From assembly GCA_019321725.1 (NCBI GenBank), contig CM033105.1, forward strand, positions 12,661,632-12,725,631: DNA of 64,000 nt, in the 5' to 3' direction. A program made the translations under genes and the position numbers. This stretch comes from Paulownia fortunei. Its lineage: Eukaryota > Streptophyta > Magnoliopsida > Lamiales > Paulowniaceae. Numbering within the stretch: position 1 is the stretch's first letter; every line of letters starts with the position of its first letter. Shown one piece after another: positions 45,805 through 58,620 of this stretch. The notes beneath the pieces are model-generated. The model had not been told where the DNA came from. It saw nothing but the letters and a program-made list of their open reading frames with translations, and made no database searches.

Positions 45805-48702
45805 TGTAACACCCCCATTACTACACAACTAGATATATATTATAATTTAACATGATAGAACCTGTGTGCATGCATGGAATATTTTTTTTTTGTAACACTT
45901 TAACAAAAGATATATCACTTTATACATGCACAACCTTGTTTAAAATACTTTCTAACACATATCATGTATATAGCAGGATCAATATTTATATAAAGACACA
46001 ACACCCACAATAACCCAATATTTACATACTTATTTACAGTAAAGTTGTAAAAGCGAAATATAGTACCAGTCTAAAATATAATACAACAGACTCAAAATAT
46101 AACAAGCTAACAAAATAGCCCAACAGGTCATCATCCATGTACACACTCTCTCAGACACCTGCAGGAGCTCCAACCGCCGCCCAGCCAATAAAAGATGCTT
46201 CAGATATCGTCGTACTCATCTACAATGCATAAACTATATGAGCTAACGCTCAGCAAGTAAAGATTATGCATGTCAAAGAATAATCTACAAAATCGAGTCA
46301 TGCATCTCAACATGCTATGCCCATAATGCAATTTTATGCATCAAAATATTTCTCTCAAAATCATTTCTTTCTTGGGCCCCTAACCAACGCTACTATCCCA
46401 TGCACCAGAAAAGAGCTCTGTATACCGCCATAATCCAATGGCTAATAATCATATAAGCATGCAAATCCATGCATACTCATACGCATGCAAATCCATGCAC
46501 GCGAACCTACAAATCCATGCATAAACCATGCAAATCCATGCATGCTTCGATGCACTAGTAGTGGTCAGTAAAATATTTTCCTTTCTCACAATCATGCCGT
46601 GCAATGCAAGATTTATCACAATGCGCGTATATGATGCATGCACGTGCCAATGACAATGCCCATGTATGTATGCTCAATTGAGAGTCCTCTACTATGCACA
46701 TATGATTTATGATATTACATATAATTCACACATCTACTATGTCTATGCATTGTAGTTGCAAATGAATCTTTACTTACCTTTCACTTGGTTGGTGGCTTAG
46801 TCTAAATTTGTTTAGTATTCCTCTTCAACCTTAGATGTAAAATAGCCTGTAATATTACCCAACATCAAGCACCATTCCCAATTTGGCAAGTTGAAAGCAC
46901 AAAATCTCATACTAGACCTTAAACACCAAGCTATAAGCTAACAATCAAGTTTTCACAAACTAGAACCCAATATAGCCCCTCAAATACCTCAATTTCTCAT
47001 CTTAAATGCATGAAAACATCATGTAATTGAATTATTATAACTCTAATAGCATGTACCTAATTGTTAACACTCAATAGCAACATATCAAGGTTGAAACATG
47101 CTAAGTGATCAAATGTGGCAGATTCACATTTTCATATTTTCTTGCTGTCAAGTTTAGTTGCATGATAATTTTAACATCCCTAAGCATATCCAATCACTCC
47201 CAAATTTTTACCACACTTATATAACATGTATATAAATGTAACCATATCATAGAATTGCTAAAAATCACGGATCTAGCTTCCCAAGTTCAGCTCTCTTCAC
47301 GACATACTGAAACAGATTGTTTCCTACCGTGACAGTTTTGCACACTTCATGACATTAATGGTTTTGGCACCCTTAAGTATATTCAATCACCCCAAAATTT
47401 TCACCATACTTATATAACATATATAAGGATACAACCAGGTCATATTATTACCAAAAATAATGGATTTAGCTCCCTTAATTCAGTTTCCTTCACAGCACAC
47501 CAAAACAGATTTTGCTATTTTGGCAGTTTGAGTGTTTCTCCAATATCATTCTCTATTTCAATTTCCAACTGATAAAACTTCATTCCAATACTCTTAACTC
47601 ATATATGGTCATGTAAATGGTAATAATTATAGGTTTTATTAAACATACCATACACTTTTGAAGCCTAAAACACAAGAAAACAGTAAGATGACAGTTTCTG
47701 CCACAAGTATTTCCTATTAAGTGTTTGTGATCAAAAACCCTTTCTTTGTGCACCAAAGTCTAACTAAAAACTTCCTAACACTTTTATAAGAGATATTGAA
47801 AGCTTAATAAACCATAAAACCATTCATAATAATCTGAAAACTAAAGGCAAAACCGTAGATAAGTGTTACCTATGCAGATTTTGAGGCTAACTTGATGGTA
47901 ATCACTTCTTCTTTGCTTTTCTTGCTTTTATTTCAACTTGGAATCAATTTGGATCACTTGGAGACCTTAAGGTGTGTGTTTGGAAGATGAAAATGGCTGA
48001 AAGGAGGGTCTGGTCGTTGCTTAAGGGTGAAGGGTTTGAGGTGTTAGCTTGAGATGTTAGCTTAAGCTTAATAAGAAAGCATGAGGTGGCAAGTAAATAG
48101 CAAATCTTTTCTCCCTTATCTTGCAGCCCTAATCTTGTGTGTCTCATTTATTTTTATTTGGTTGCAACATATCTTAATCACCATTCATTCCTATAGGTAA
48201 TTCCTATGTCCGTTCATTCGATCTCCAAATCGATTCGCATCCGATTCTTAAAGAATTATCTAGTTTGCATTTCTAAAAACATATGCACATAAGGGCCTTG
48301 TAATATGATACTTAAATCATATTATATCATGTCCAATATCCCAAGTATGCTAATTTACAAATATATACTTTTGAAATAACTTGATCAAATCAAATTAAAC
48401 CGTATAAGGTTACTAGTAACACTTTTAGCACTTTCAAAATTATAACCTATATATCCCATCTATATCTCATATTGATCCACCTCATTTTCTTCTTATTTCA
48501 ATATAAAATCAACTACTTAGATTAAGAAATTCAATAACTAATATCGTGCAGGAGCTTCAGAATTAAGTTTAATATTCAAGAATGTCGTATAAAATGAAAT
48601 AAATTATGCAATGTCAATAGAAATGCAAATAGCATATAAAATTAACATGTAATGCATGAATCATATTTGGCCATGTGAGTAGTAAGAGGCTCGGGTATCA
48701 CA
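45805..48702. repeat. solo LTR C (TGTAACACCC family)
   Basis: 2898 bp, ends TGTAACACCCCC and CTCGGGTATCACA, with perfect target duplication TTAGT at 45800-45804 and 48703-48707. RT sequence of copy 2 is continuous across it. Very close to copy A. No coding sequence. Confidence 0.9.
46457..46547. repeat. minisatellite in solo LTR C
   Basis: Copies of GCAAATCCATGCAT, as in A. The reverse-strand 64-codon frame at 46449-46643 is a by-product of this repeat. Confidence 0.8.
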
Positions 48703-49898
48703 TTAGTCTCCTCACATCTCTGCAAAATAAGAGACAGCTTATGTAGATATAAATTGAATGAGGAGCCAAATACTGAAAAATCATCCATAAAAATTTTCAT
48801 TATGTTCTCCACCATATCATGAAAAATTGTCATCATGCATCTTTGAAATGTGGCTGGGGCATTGCATAATCCAAATGGCATTGTTTGAAAAGCAAAAGTA
48901 CCATAAGGGCATGTGAATGTTGTTTTTTCTTGGTCTGTGGGTGCTATGACAATTTGATTGTACCCTGAATAACCATCAAGAAAATAATAGTCTTGATACC
49001 CTGTAAGTCGATCTAACATTTGATCAATAAATGGGAGAGGAAAATTATCTTTACGAGTAGCGTTGTTGAGTTTTCTATAATCAATACATACTCGCCAACC
49101 TATGACCATTCATGTTGGTATCAATTGATTATTATCATTTTAAATTATGGTCATCCCACCTTTTTTTGAAACTACTTGAACCGGACTCACCCAAGAACTC
49201 TTAGAAATTGCATAAATAATTCCACCATTCAACTATTTCAGAACTTCATTTCTTACAAACTCTTTCATTACAGAATTTAATCTATGTCGATGTTCAATAG
49301 ATGGTTTGTAAGATTCTTCCATTAAGATTTTATGCATGATAATTGAAGAACCAATACCTTTTAAATCATAAATTAACCAACCAATAGCAGATTTATGCTC
49401 TCTTAAAACACAAAGTAATTTCTCAACCTCTAAAGGAGATAGGGATGTTGAAATAACAACCGAATACGTGTTGTTAGCACCTAGAAATTCATACCGCAAA
49501 TGCTCAGGAAGTGCTTTGAACTCCGGTGATATTATTTGTTCCTTAATTATGGTATCTCCTATTGCTTCCTTGCATTTGTCTTTTTTCAACTCTATCTCTC
49601 CTAATTCAAGAAAGAGCAAGGAATGCATTAAATCATCATTATCAATATTATGGTCATTACCGTGTATTATGGAATGAACAATGCATTGCTCTAAAGGTTC
49701 CATAGGAATTTATTTAAGAAAATGATCATGCAAGAAAGTTCCTAACATTTCAATCCTATTACAAGTATGTGATTCCATTTGAAACTTCAATACATGATAA
49801 ATATTAAAAATCACTTTATCATTATTAAATCTTAGAGTTAATTCACCATGTTGCACATCAATTAAAGCAAGGCTGGTAGCAAGGAATGGTCAATCAAA

Positions 49899-51712
49899 GA
49901 AGGAGTATCCACCGGTTTAACTTTGGTTTTGCATCTTTTTTGGCAAAGAGGTACCTAATAGTAGTATGATCGGTATATACTATCACCTTGGTACCTAAAG
50001 ATAAGCACAAAATTTATCAAATGCAAAAACAAAGGCTAACATTTCTTTTTTAGTGGTGGTGTAATTTTGTTGAGCATCATCAAATGTTCGGCTTGCATAG
50101 TAAATGGCCCAGAAAATTTTATTTTTTCTTTGTCCTAACATTGCTCCAACCGCATAATCACTAGCATTATACATAAGTTCAAATGGTTGGGTCAAATCTA
50201 GTACCACCATAATAGGAGCTGAAATGAGAGCCTTCTTGATGTGATCAAAGGCCTGTAAGCAATCAACATTAAAGTCAAATGGCTTATCTTTTTCCAAAAG
50301 TTTGCACAATGGTTGTACAATTTTTTCAAAATTTTTTAATGAATCTTCTATAAAACCTGGCATGCCCCAAAAAACTATGAATAGCTTTCACATTGACAGG
50401 TGGTGGAAGTTTATCAATAGCAATAAATTTTGCTCGGACTACCTCAAGTCCTTTGGAGGACACTTGGTGACCTAAAAAAATAACTTCTTTTATCATAAAA
50501 TGGCATTTTTTCCAATTTAAAACAAGGTTAGTCTCCTCACATCTCTGTAAAATAAGAGACAGATTATATAGACATAAATTGAATGAGGAGCCAAATACTG
50601 AAAAATCATCCATAAAAATTTTCATTATGTTCTCCACCATATCATGATAAATTGTCATCATGCATCTTTGAAATGTGGCTGGGGCATTGCATAATCCAAA
50701 TGGCATTGTTTGAAAAGCAAAAGTACCATACGGGCATGTGAATGTTGTTTTTTCTTGGTCTTTGGTGCTATGATAATTTGATTGTACCCTGAATAACCAT
50801 CAAGAAAATAATAGTCTTGATACCCTGTAAGTCGATCTAACATTTGATCAATAAATGGGAGGGGAAAATTGTCTTTACGAGTAGCATTGTTGAGTTTTCT
50901 ATAATCAATACAACCTATGACCATTCCTGTTGGTATCAATTGATTATTATCATTTTGAATTATGGTCATCCCACCATTTTTTGAAACTACTTGAACCGGA
51001 CTCACCCAAGAACTATTAGAAATTGCATAAATAATTCCACCATTCAACTATTTTAGGACTTCATTTCTTACAAACTCTTTCATTGCAGAATTTAATCTAT
51101 GTCGATGTTCAATAGATGATTTGTAATATTCTTCCATTAAGATTTTATCATGACAATTGAAGAACTAATACCTTTTAAATCATAAATTAACCAACCAATA
51201 GTAGATTTATGCTCTCTTAAAACACAAAGTAATTTCTCAACCTGTAAAGGAGATAGGGATGCTGAAATAATAACCGGATACATGTTGTTAGCACCTAGAA
51301 ATTCATACCGCAAATGCTCAGGAAGTGCTTTGAACTCCGATGATATTATTTGTTCGTTGATTGTGGTTTCTCCTATTGCTTCCTTGCATTTATCTTTTTT
51401 CAACTCTATCTCTCCTAATTCAAGAAAGAGCAAGTAATGCATTAAATCATCATTATCAATATTATGGTCATTACCTTGCATTATGGAATGAACAATGCAT
51501 CGCTCTAAAGGTTCCATAGGAATTTGTTTGAGAAAATGATCATGCAAGAAAGTTCCTAACATTTCAATCCTATTACAAGTATGTGATTCCATTTGAAACT
51601 TCAATACATGATAAATATTAAACATCACTTTATCATTATTAACTCTTAGAGTTAATTCACCATGTTGCACATCAATCAAAGCACGCGTGGTAGCAAGGAA
51701 TGGTCAATCAAA
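49899..51712 (-). pseudogene. G linker-RT-RNase H, copy 1 (next to protease)
   Basis: Linker at 51137-51679 begins MIDVQHGELTLRVNNDKVMF and continues through FKALPEHLRYEFLGANNMYP. After the TAG, RT (50326-51047) reads LNGGIIYAISNSSWVSPVQV, CIDYRKLNNATRKDNFPLPF and FMDDFSVFGSSF; RNase H (49995-50363) reads FELMYNASDYAVGAMLGQRK. Frameshifts near 50770 and 51150 and a small deletion in the GWRLC block distinguish it. Instead of integrase, copy 2 follows directly, joined at CAATCAAAGAAGGAGTATCC. Confidence 0.9.
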
Positions 51713-52231
51713 AATTAAAGGGATTTCTTGGTCTTCCTCCATATCTAACACCACAAAATCTGCAGGAAGTATGAATTTATCAAATTTTACCTATACATTT
51801 TCAATAACTTCTCTTGGATAGGTGAAAGACCTATCCGCCAATTGCAAGGTGATAGTGGATGGCTTGACTTCTCCAATTCCTAATTTTCTACAATTAGAAA
51901 GTGGCATCAAATTAATGCTTGCTCCAAGATCACAAAATGCTTTATCAAAGAAAGATCCTCCTATGGTATAAGAAATAGTAAAACTCTCTAGATCCTTTAA
52001 TTTTTGAGGAAGCTTTTTCTGTAAAATGGCACTACACTTGTCTTTGAGATTCACGATTTCAAATTCCACCAATCGCCTTTTTCTTGACATCAAATCTTTC
52101 ATGAACTTGGCATAGTTAGGCATTTTCTCAAGAGCATCTGCAAAAGAAATGTTGATATTAATCTTCTTAAAAATTTCCAAAATTTTTGCAAATTGTGAAT
52201 CAATCTTTTTGTTTTGAAATCTTTGAGGCAA
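51713..52231 (-). pseudogene. G protease relic
   Basis: A 146-codon frame (51791-52231) contains ADALEKMPNYAKFMKDLMSR, KLKDLESFTISYTIGG and the aspartic protease motif DLGASINLMPLSNCRKLGIG. It is single-copy, upstream of the triplicated segment. A stop separates it from the rest of the polyprotein. Confidence 0.87.
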
Positions 52232-53734
52232 AAGAATGAAACATTAAATTTAGGAGAAGTTTCAAAGTTAAGAGTAGATTTTAGCTTCTCAGCCCCTATT
52301 TGTTCATTTGATTATATATTTTTCTTTATTTAGTTGTTCCTCCATAGGACTTTCACCTGAAGTGCTTGCTATTTGCTCATCAACGTTTGAACTTTTCATT
52401 TTTCAGCCCCTTACATTTCATTCCGCTTTGAAGTTGGATAGCTTTGCAATGCTCCCTTGGATTGATTTCCGTATAACTTGGAAAGTTTCCTTTATATTTT
52501 TGAGCATTAATTTTAGTAGAAAACTGTCTAATTTGAGTCTCCATTGATTTTATTTGAGCTCCAAAACTTGAAGCTAGCTGCCCCAATTTAGTCTCAATGA
52601 TGTCTATCTTCGCTTTATCCTTATTCAATCAGACTCTTGTCTAGCCAATGAAAGTGTTTATCAAATCCTCCAAAGATGCCTTTTTCTTACCTACTTGAGG
52701 GTTGGGATTTGGTGGATTTTTGTAATCCGGTGGGGATTGAAGCACATTTGGATTATTGGCACAGGAAAAATTCTTATGATTGCTAAGCCCTGGATGGTAG
52801 TGAGTAGGTAATTGATTTTCCCTAAAATTGAAATTATGATTATTGATAAAGTTTACCTGCTCATTTCCTTTTGTTTCCATAAATGAAGTACTAGTAGATG
52901 CCATTGAATCCATTCCTTGAGAAGCTCCTTCAGAAGTCCAAGCTGTAAATTGGTTAGAAAGATCAGAAACTTGTGCAACTAGTTGTGTAAATAAATCTAC
53001 CTCAAAAACTCTGACAACCTTTATAATGGAAGATCTCTTAGAAGGCTATTGATAGCTATTAGTAGCCATCTTCTCAAGCAAAGTATGGGCTTTGTCTGTG
53101 GTCTTAGACTTTAAAGTCCTACCTACAACAACATCTATTATGGTTCAAGTTTGCCCATTCAAACCATTATAGAAGTATTGTACCTTTTGATAATCCTCAT
53201 AAACATATTGAGGACACCTTCTTAGAAAATCCTTAAACCTCTCCCAAGCTTCATATAGTGGCTCAAAATCTTGTTGGCAGAATTGAGCTATCTCACTCTT
53301 GAGTTGTAGTATCTTGTTTGGTGGAATGTACTTAGCAAGAAATTTTTGCATCAAGTCACTCGATCTCGGTACGCTACTTGGTGCAAAAGATTATAACCAT
53401 AGTCTAGCTCTATCCTGGTATGAGAATGGAAATAAGCAAAGTCTAATGGCATTATTGGGTAGTCCATTCATTTTGATGGTGTCACAAATCTCAAAAAATA
53501 TGGCTAAGTGTGCTTTAAGATCCTCCAATGCACTTCCTCCAAATTGATTTTGTTACACCATGCTAATGAGAGTCAGTTTAAGCTCAAAGTTTTTGGCATT
53601 ATCAGTTGTCGAACTATTTTAGAGTAGTTTTGGTTCATGGTTGGTTGAAAATAGTTACGGATAGCTCGTTATGGTGGTGGTTGTTGCAATAGAAGATTGG
53701 CGTTCACATTAGCATTGTTGATTTTGTTCACCAT
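52232..53734 (-). pseudogene. G gag relic
   Basis: The probable start ATG at 53734 gives MVNKINNANVNANLLLQQPP. The capsid domain includes KIKMNGLPNN-type and LFPFS blocks near 53400-53480 and, at 53145-53354, FLAKYIPPNKILQLKSEIAQ and EAWERFKDFLRRCPQYVYED. The C-terminal half is at 52641-52913 (asparagine-rich) and 52380-52628 (KLGQLASSFGAQIKSMETQI, EHCKAIQLQSG). Stops and frameshifts divide these parts. Order and motifs are those of Athila gag. Confidence 0.85.
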
Positions 53735-53952
53735 AGCTTGATTGTCAAATCTTTTTGCCACTCTAATAGCTTGAAAAGTCTGTTCTATATCTAGACAAAA
53801 CAACCTAAGTCAAGACTCCTAACCTTACACATACAATACGTATAATCCAATACAAGGCAAGATAATATCAAAATATGGAACAAAAGTAAAAATAATCTAA
53901 ATTAAAATCACAACTAAGTCATAACAAAATTAATGCAATTATGATAAAATAA

Positions 53953-53970
53953 TTCTTAGCAACGGTGCCA
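53953..53970 (-). other. G primer-binding site for tRNA-Asp
   Basis: TTCTTAGCAACGGTGCCA on this strand, five transitions from the ideal complement of tRNA-Asp. Confidence 0.75.
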
Positions 53971-53976
53971 AAAACT

Positions 53977-55820
53977 TATTCATAAAATATTTTACAAACC
54001 ACAAGTGCATGGTATTAATTTTTAATACAATGGTGAGTATCGTATCGTATCCACAAAGATTGTAATAAAAAATTTCATCATGTACCATAATTCAAATAGT
54101 CCTAATTTTATCTAGAAAATCAAGTGATGATTAGTAAACAAAGTAGACTGTAATAAAATAATGCAAAAACAAGAGTAGAGTTCTTAAAATCAATACAACA
54201 AACACCTTATAAGAAATTCTAGAGGAATGACTCACCTAATTATCACATATGTTCTTCTTTCCAAAATATACCAATTCAAGTCAACAACACATGTAAGTTA
54301 AGAATTTCTAAACTCATCAATTCCCTCTCTTGAGTGCCGAATTGACTATGAGTTCTAATATGAATTTCAATATCTCTATAAGAATTCAAGAACTCTACAA
54401 TAGTTCAATGAATTCTTCTTAAAAACTTCAAAGGTTTCATAAGATTCTTAACTCTATGATTCATAGGTTGTGTTATCCTTATGATCATGTATAATCTTTC
54501 CTCTCTCGAGTATCGAATCTCATACATCAAACAATTTCAATTAATGCCCAAATAATCAAGATGAAATACTAAACAAGATAACACAAATAAGATGAATAAC
54601 TTGAACGAATATTGTTTGGAACTCAAAACATAGGATCAAATAAGGTTACATCATCCTCTAGAAAGAAAAGTTTAGTTCATCATGGATGAATATAACTTCA
54701 AAAAATACAAAATAAAGAGCATGGAAATTGTTCACCAATTTATGTAGTGAAAGGAGTGGTTGAAGCTCTCCTTATCTTTAAGAATGACTCTTTCTCCCAA
54801 GAATGGCTCCTTCTCTATCCAGAAAATTGAATGACTTTTTTCTTTCAAGAACCAATCCCTTAATGCCCCCTTGATTGATTCCAATCTTCTCTTTTTAACT
54901 CATCCTAATGATTCTTTCTCCAAAAAATTTTTGAAATCCCTCTCATTTTCATGGCTTTTCCCCATTTTTCTCTCCACCAATTTAGTGATCTCACTAGACC
55001 ATCACATGGGTAATGATGTATAGGTCTATCTAATGTGTATATCTAATAAAAATGCCAAAATTCGTGATCCCTTGCCACTTGTCATAAAAAAAATGTATCA
55101 GCATTTTTTTTGTTAGTAGAGCAGTGCCTAGGCGTGGAATAACAATGCCTAAGCGCCATGTATTCTGTTTTGCAAATTTGGATGGCACCTAGGTGCCTTG
55201 TTTTGGCACCTAGTCATATTGTATTCTATTTTGGCATCTTCAGATGGTGCCTAGGCATCCTGTTTTGGTTCCTAGGTGCTATTGCTACTGTTTTTTTCTT
55301 TTTTACTTTAGTTCTTTGACACTATTCAGCTCTGTTTAACTAATTTTTGACATCTTTCTTGGATAAATTGGTTTTCTATGTCTTATAATAAATTGTAGCT
55401 CTATTCTTGGCTTTCCATAGGCACTTGAATCAACTAAGTATGATATTTGTGGAGAGAGTTATGCCTAAAATACCAAAATGTATCATACTAGAAAATTTCA
55501 GCCCATTACTGGCTCTTGAATTCAGTTTTTCTGATAAAGATCGACAGAATTGGATTTTATAGTAAACATAAAAGTTGTAGATCTATCACTTAGTTTCCAA
55601 TGTCTTAAGAAGTAAGTAAAAATGATATTTGGTTTCTTCAACCATAATTCGGATTCTTCAACATTTCAACCAAGGTTTTGGTTTTTTTCCATTTTATTCT
55701 CCTTTTGTCATTATCTACAAGATTTCAAACTAAATGCATAAAAATTAATAAAAACACTTGAAAACAAACTAAATGTTAATCAAAAGGTATATGAATTATT
55801 GGTATAAAACCAACTTATTA
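53977..55820 (-). repeat. G 5' LTR
   Basis: 1844 bp. The start (reverse, at 55820) reads TAATAAGTTGGTTTTATACC, degraded from TGATAAGTTGG, and the end at 53977 is degraded (ATGAATA in place of a CA end). Includes a cluster of GCCTAGGTGCC-like repeats at about 55130-55290. Confidence 0.87.
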
Positions 55821-56605
55821 AGAATCCAAAAGAGAATTCTTACCCATGAGTCATGGTGTTTCTCTTTCAAAGTCAATGTCCCCCAAAAACTCCAGAGGAA
55901 AGAGAAAGAATGACTCACATACCATATCCATCCACAATTGGAAGCATTATATACATAATGTTATGTACGAGGCCTGATGTCACATATACTCTGAGTGTCA
56001 CATGCAGATATAAGTCTAATTTGGGAGAGAAGAACTAGAAAGTCATAAAGACGATCTTTAAGTACTTGCGAAGTATTAAGGATGTCTTCTTGGTTTATGA
56101 TAATAGAGAACTAAAGCTAGAAAGCTTTACCAATTCTAGCTTTCAGTCCGATGTATATGATTCGAAGTCAATGTCAGGGTTCGTATGCATGCTAAATGGT
56201 GGAGTGGTCAGCTGGAAGAGTTCCAAGCAAGAGATGACTATGGATTCCACCACTGAAGCTGAATATATCATAGCATATGATGCAACAAAAAAAGGTGTTT
56301 GGATGAGGAACTTCATTGAAGAGTTGGCTATAGTCTGTTCTATTGTTGATCCAATTTTGATCTACTTAGATAACAATGGGGCTTTTGTGCAAGCAAAGAA
56401 GCCGAAATCTCATCAAAGATCCAAGCACATTATGAGGCGATACCATCTGATCCGCGAGATCATTAGTAGAGGAGATGTGCGAGTAGAGCAAGTGTCCTTT
56501 GCAGAAAAATATAGTAGATCCATTGATAAAGCCATTAGCTCAAAGAGTATTTGAAGGATATCTTAAGAAGATGGGTCTTAGATACATGGGCAATTGGCTC
56601 TAGGG
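55821..56605 (+). pseudogene. Z RNase H relic
   Basis: It begins within the RT C-terminus right after G, then reads MLCTRPDVTYTLSVTCRYKS, a stop, and RNase H at 56066-56554: FTNSSFQSD (the first catalytic Asp is Asn), STTEAEYIIAYDATKKGVWM (Glu kept), IYLDNNGAFVQAKK (Asp kept) and SKHIMRRYHLIREI. The frame ends with a shift near 56510. Confidence 0.87.
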
Positions 56606-56617
56606 TAAGTGGGAGAT
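56606..56617 (+). other. Z polypurine tract
   Basis: TAAGTGGGAGAT directly before the 3' LTR. Confidence 0.8.
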
Positions 56618-58259
56618 TATTAGAGTAGTATAAGATGAGCCAATTAGTGGCGAGCTTTTATACTTTTATAAAAATAGTCTTATTCATAATATTTAAATAA
56701 ATAAAGGTATTTTTATCTTTAATTATTATATCAATTAAATAAAATTCCTAGATTATTTTTAGCGACTAGGCATAGTCACGCGTATGATGGTGATCATGAA
56801 GTATGCCTCTATTGCTTTGATCTTAAACATGTTCTAAGTTAGGGGTTCATTGAGATGGGACATCGATAAGCTCTATAGACTCGCACAAAAGAAGAATATC
56901 CCATTCTATACATATTAGCGCAGGGACACTAGTGTATGTGTGTTGGTGCTTGTTATAGAATGAATACACTAAATGGCCCGTTGGGAAATTCTTAATTGGA
57001 AAGCATTATTTGTTGAATGAGATTTTTCTAGTTATGATAGTGCATTAATTAGTCTTTTGACTTGAGGTACTATGCTGGCCTTGCGCATGACATTATACAC
57101 TTTGATTTATTTTCTGATTGCATGACAATCATAAGGGGCTTACATTGGGTGTATGATCTTCATGTATGGAGGTTAATGAGTAGCCAATAAATGATCCATC
57201 ACCTATCTGGTAGAATAAGAGGATCTCCTATGTTTTCATAGTCCTCGATCCCAAATAACTTGGCCCAAGACAGGATGAATACTAGACGTAGGGTTTTTTA
57301 GTAGTTCATCAAAAGATCAATGTGACTTGAAATGAAATCATAGTTATTAAGTCAAAATAGGGTTTTACTCTAAACTTAATAAGAGATTAGTTGACGGAAG
57401 AATCGTATTTGCATGGTACTCGTAACAAAAAAGGTTCACTTGTTATTCACCTAAAAGTAGGTAGTCGATATGTACTACTAGGTGCTTCCCTTGATTTGTG
57501 AAGTTTTTGAATTAAGGGTTTAATTCCAATTGGATTGATTAATTAAATTAATTAATGGAAATATTAAATTTATTCATAAGTTGTAAAGGTTACAAACCTG
57601 TTGCTAACATAGTTGTGAACCTAATGGGTCATACACATATCAAGATGATCCACTTCTATATTTATTTTTGTAATCTAAAGTATTGGATTAAGTTAATTAA
57701 TTAAAATTAATCAACTTGAGTTATAATTAATTTAAACAATTAAATTATTTATTCAAATAAATAATATAATTATTTATTTAAACCTAATAATGATTAAAGG
57801 CTCTTGACAGAGAATTAATTAATTGATAGAGATCAATTATTTAGATTGGCCTAAAATTAATTTAAGAAGTTAAATAAATTTAACCAATTAAAATAATAAA
57901 ATTATTTTAATTGGGCCTAATATGATTAGGTGGCCTATGATGGAACCAACTAATTAATTGATTGGATCAATTAATTATATTGGGCTTTTTAATTAATTAT
58001 TAGAGATCAATTAATTGGATTTTAATAAATTAATTAGTGTCCAAGCCCATGGGGTAAGAGGCCCATTAGATTGCTTGAAAGGTATAATTGTGAAACTTTA
58101 GTTGTTTAATTTTATTAAATGAACAATCAAAAATGCAAACCAAAATCTCATCAAATCTAAGATATGCATATTTATATATGATACATGATTTTATTTCAAT
58201 TGCTGAAAATTTTTAAATTTTCACTGTTCCTGCAATCCTGTGATTATGTGAACCTACCA
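56618..58259 (+). repeat. Z 3' LTR
   Basis: 1642 bp from TATTAGAGTAG (G to A in the TG end) to GTGAACCTACCA, then CATAT. Contains the diverged palindrome at 56771-56798. Confidence 0.88.
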
Positions 58260-58264
58260 CATAT

Positions 58265-58620
58265 AACACAATAAATGTCACTACACTCTTACTAAACTTC
58301 TTATAAATACAAGGTTCATTCTGGATTTTATGGAAATCAAATGATTTGATTGTCTCATCGAATTGGATATTTCAACTTCAGGAAGCCTACTTGCATCCCG
58401 TATATAATTTTTTATGACCACTCGTGCTTTATAGGTCACCATCTCTCCATGTGCTCAAGCTTCAGCTTGTAGACCCATTAGTAGCCAATGGGAACTATTC
58501 ATTATGGTAGGTCTACCAAGGTCCATACCGTGTTGTGTATATGGAGTCTATCTCGGATTACATGGCATCTTGCCAACTTCTCGAGTTGATGTCAGGCATC
58601 GTCTCCCCATAAGTCCTCTA
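58265..58620 (-). pseudogene. Y reverse transcriptase N-terminal relic
   Basis: Continues Y after Z. Reverse-strand traces match the RT N-terminal half of W and X, with large gaps. The stretch around 58420-58540 corresponds to the block before LVAKGYTQ in W. Too degraded for a continuous frame. Confidence 0.65.

Larger units (their letters stand above)
45254..49898 (-). pseudogene. G linker-RT-RNase H, copy 2, split by solo LTR C
   Basis: Linker at 49233-49703 (FKALPEHLRYEFLGANNTYS), the same TAG, RT at 48703-49230 with RVCIDYRKLNNATRKDNFPL, MPFGLCNAPATFQRC and FMDDFSVFGSSF. RT and a shortened RNase H continue at 45254-45804. Without the solo LTR and its duplication this copy is about 1742 bp. 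The RNase H part has internal losses near 45400 and 45650, so this is the most degraded copy. Confidence 0.87.
39356..55820 (-). mobile_element. G: Athila-lineage Ty3/gypsy element with triplicated RT region
   Basis: Minus-strand element with 5' LTR (53977-55820), tRNA-Asp primer site, gag, protease, three tandem copies of linker-RT-RNase H, integrase, a 1.5-kb 3' region, polypurine tract and a truncated 3' LTR (39356-40583). Solo LTR C is inserted in the second RT copy. The RT and linker motifs (FMDDFSVFGSSF, LPEHLRYEFLG, DLGASINLMPLS) are those of Athila elements. No env-like frame is present. The left end is deleted, so no target duplication can be tested. Confidence 0.9.
39051..58259 (+). 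mobile_element. Ty1/copia element Z, plus strand, mostly deleted
   Basis: Z keeps the first 305 bp of its 5' LTR (39051-39355), part of RNase H (55821-56605) and a complete 3' LTR (56618-58259). A perfect target duplication CATAT lies at 39046-39050 and 58260-58264. Removing Z rejoins the RT sequence of Y (compare the matching stretch in X near 14375-14410). Most of Z's coding region was deleted together with the end of G. Confidence 0.87.
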
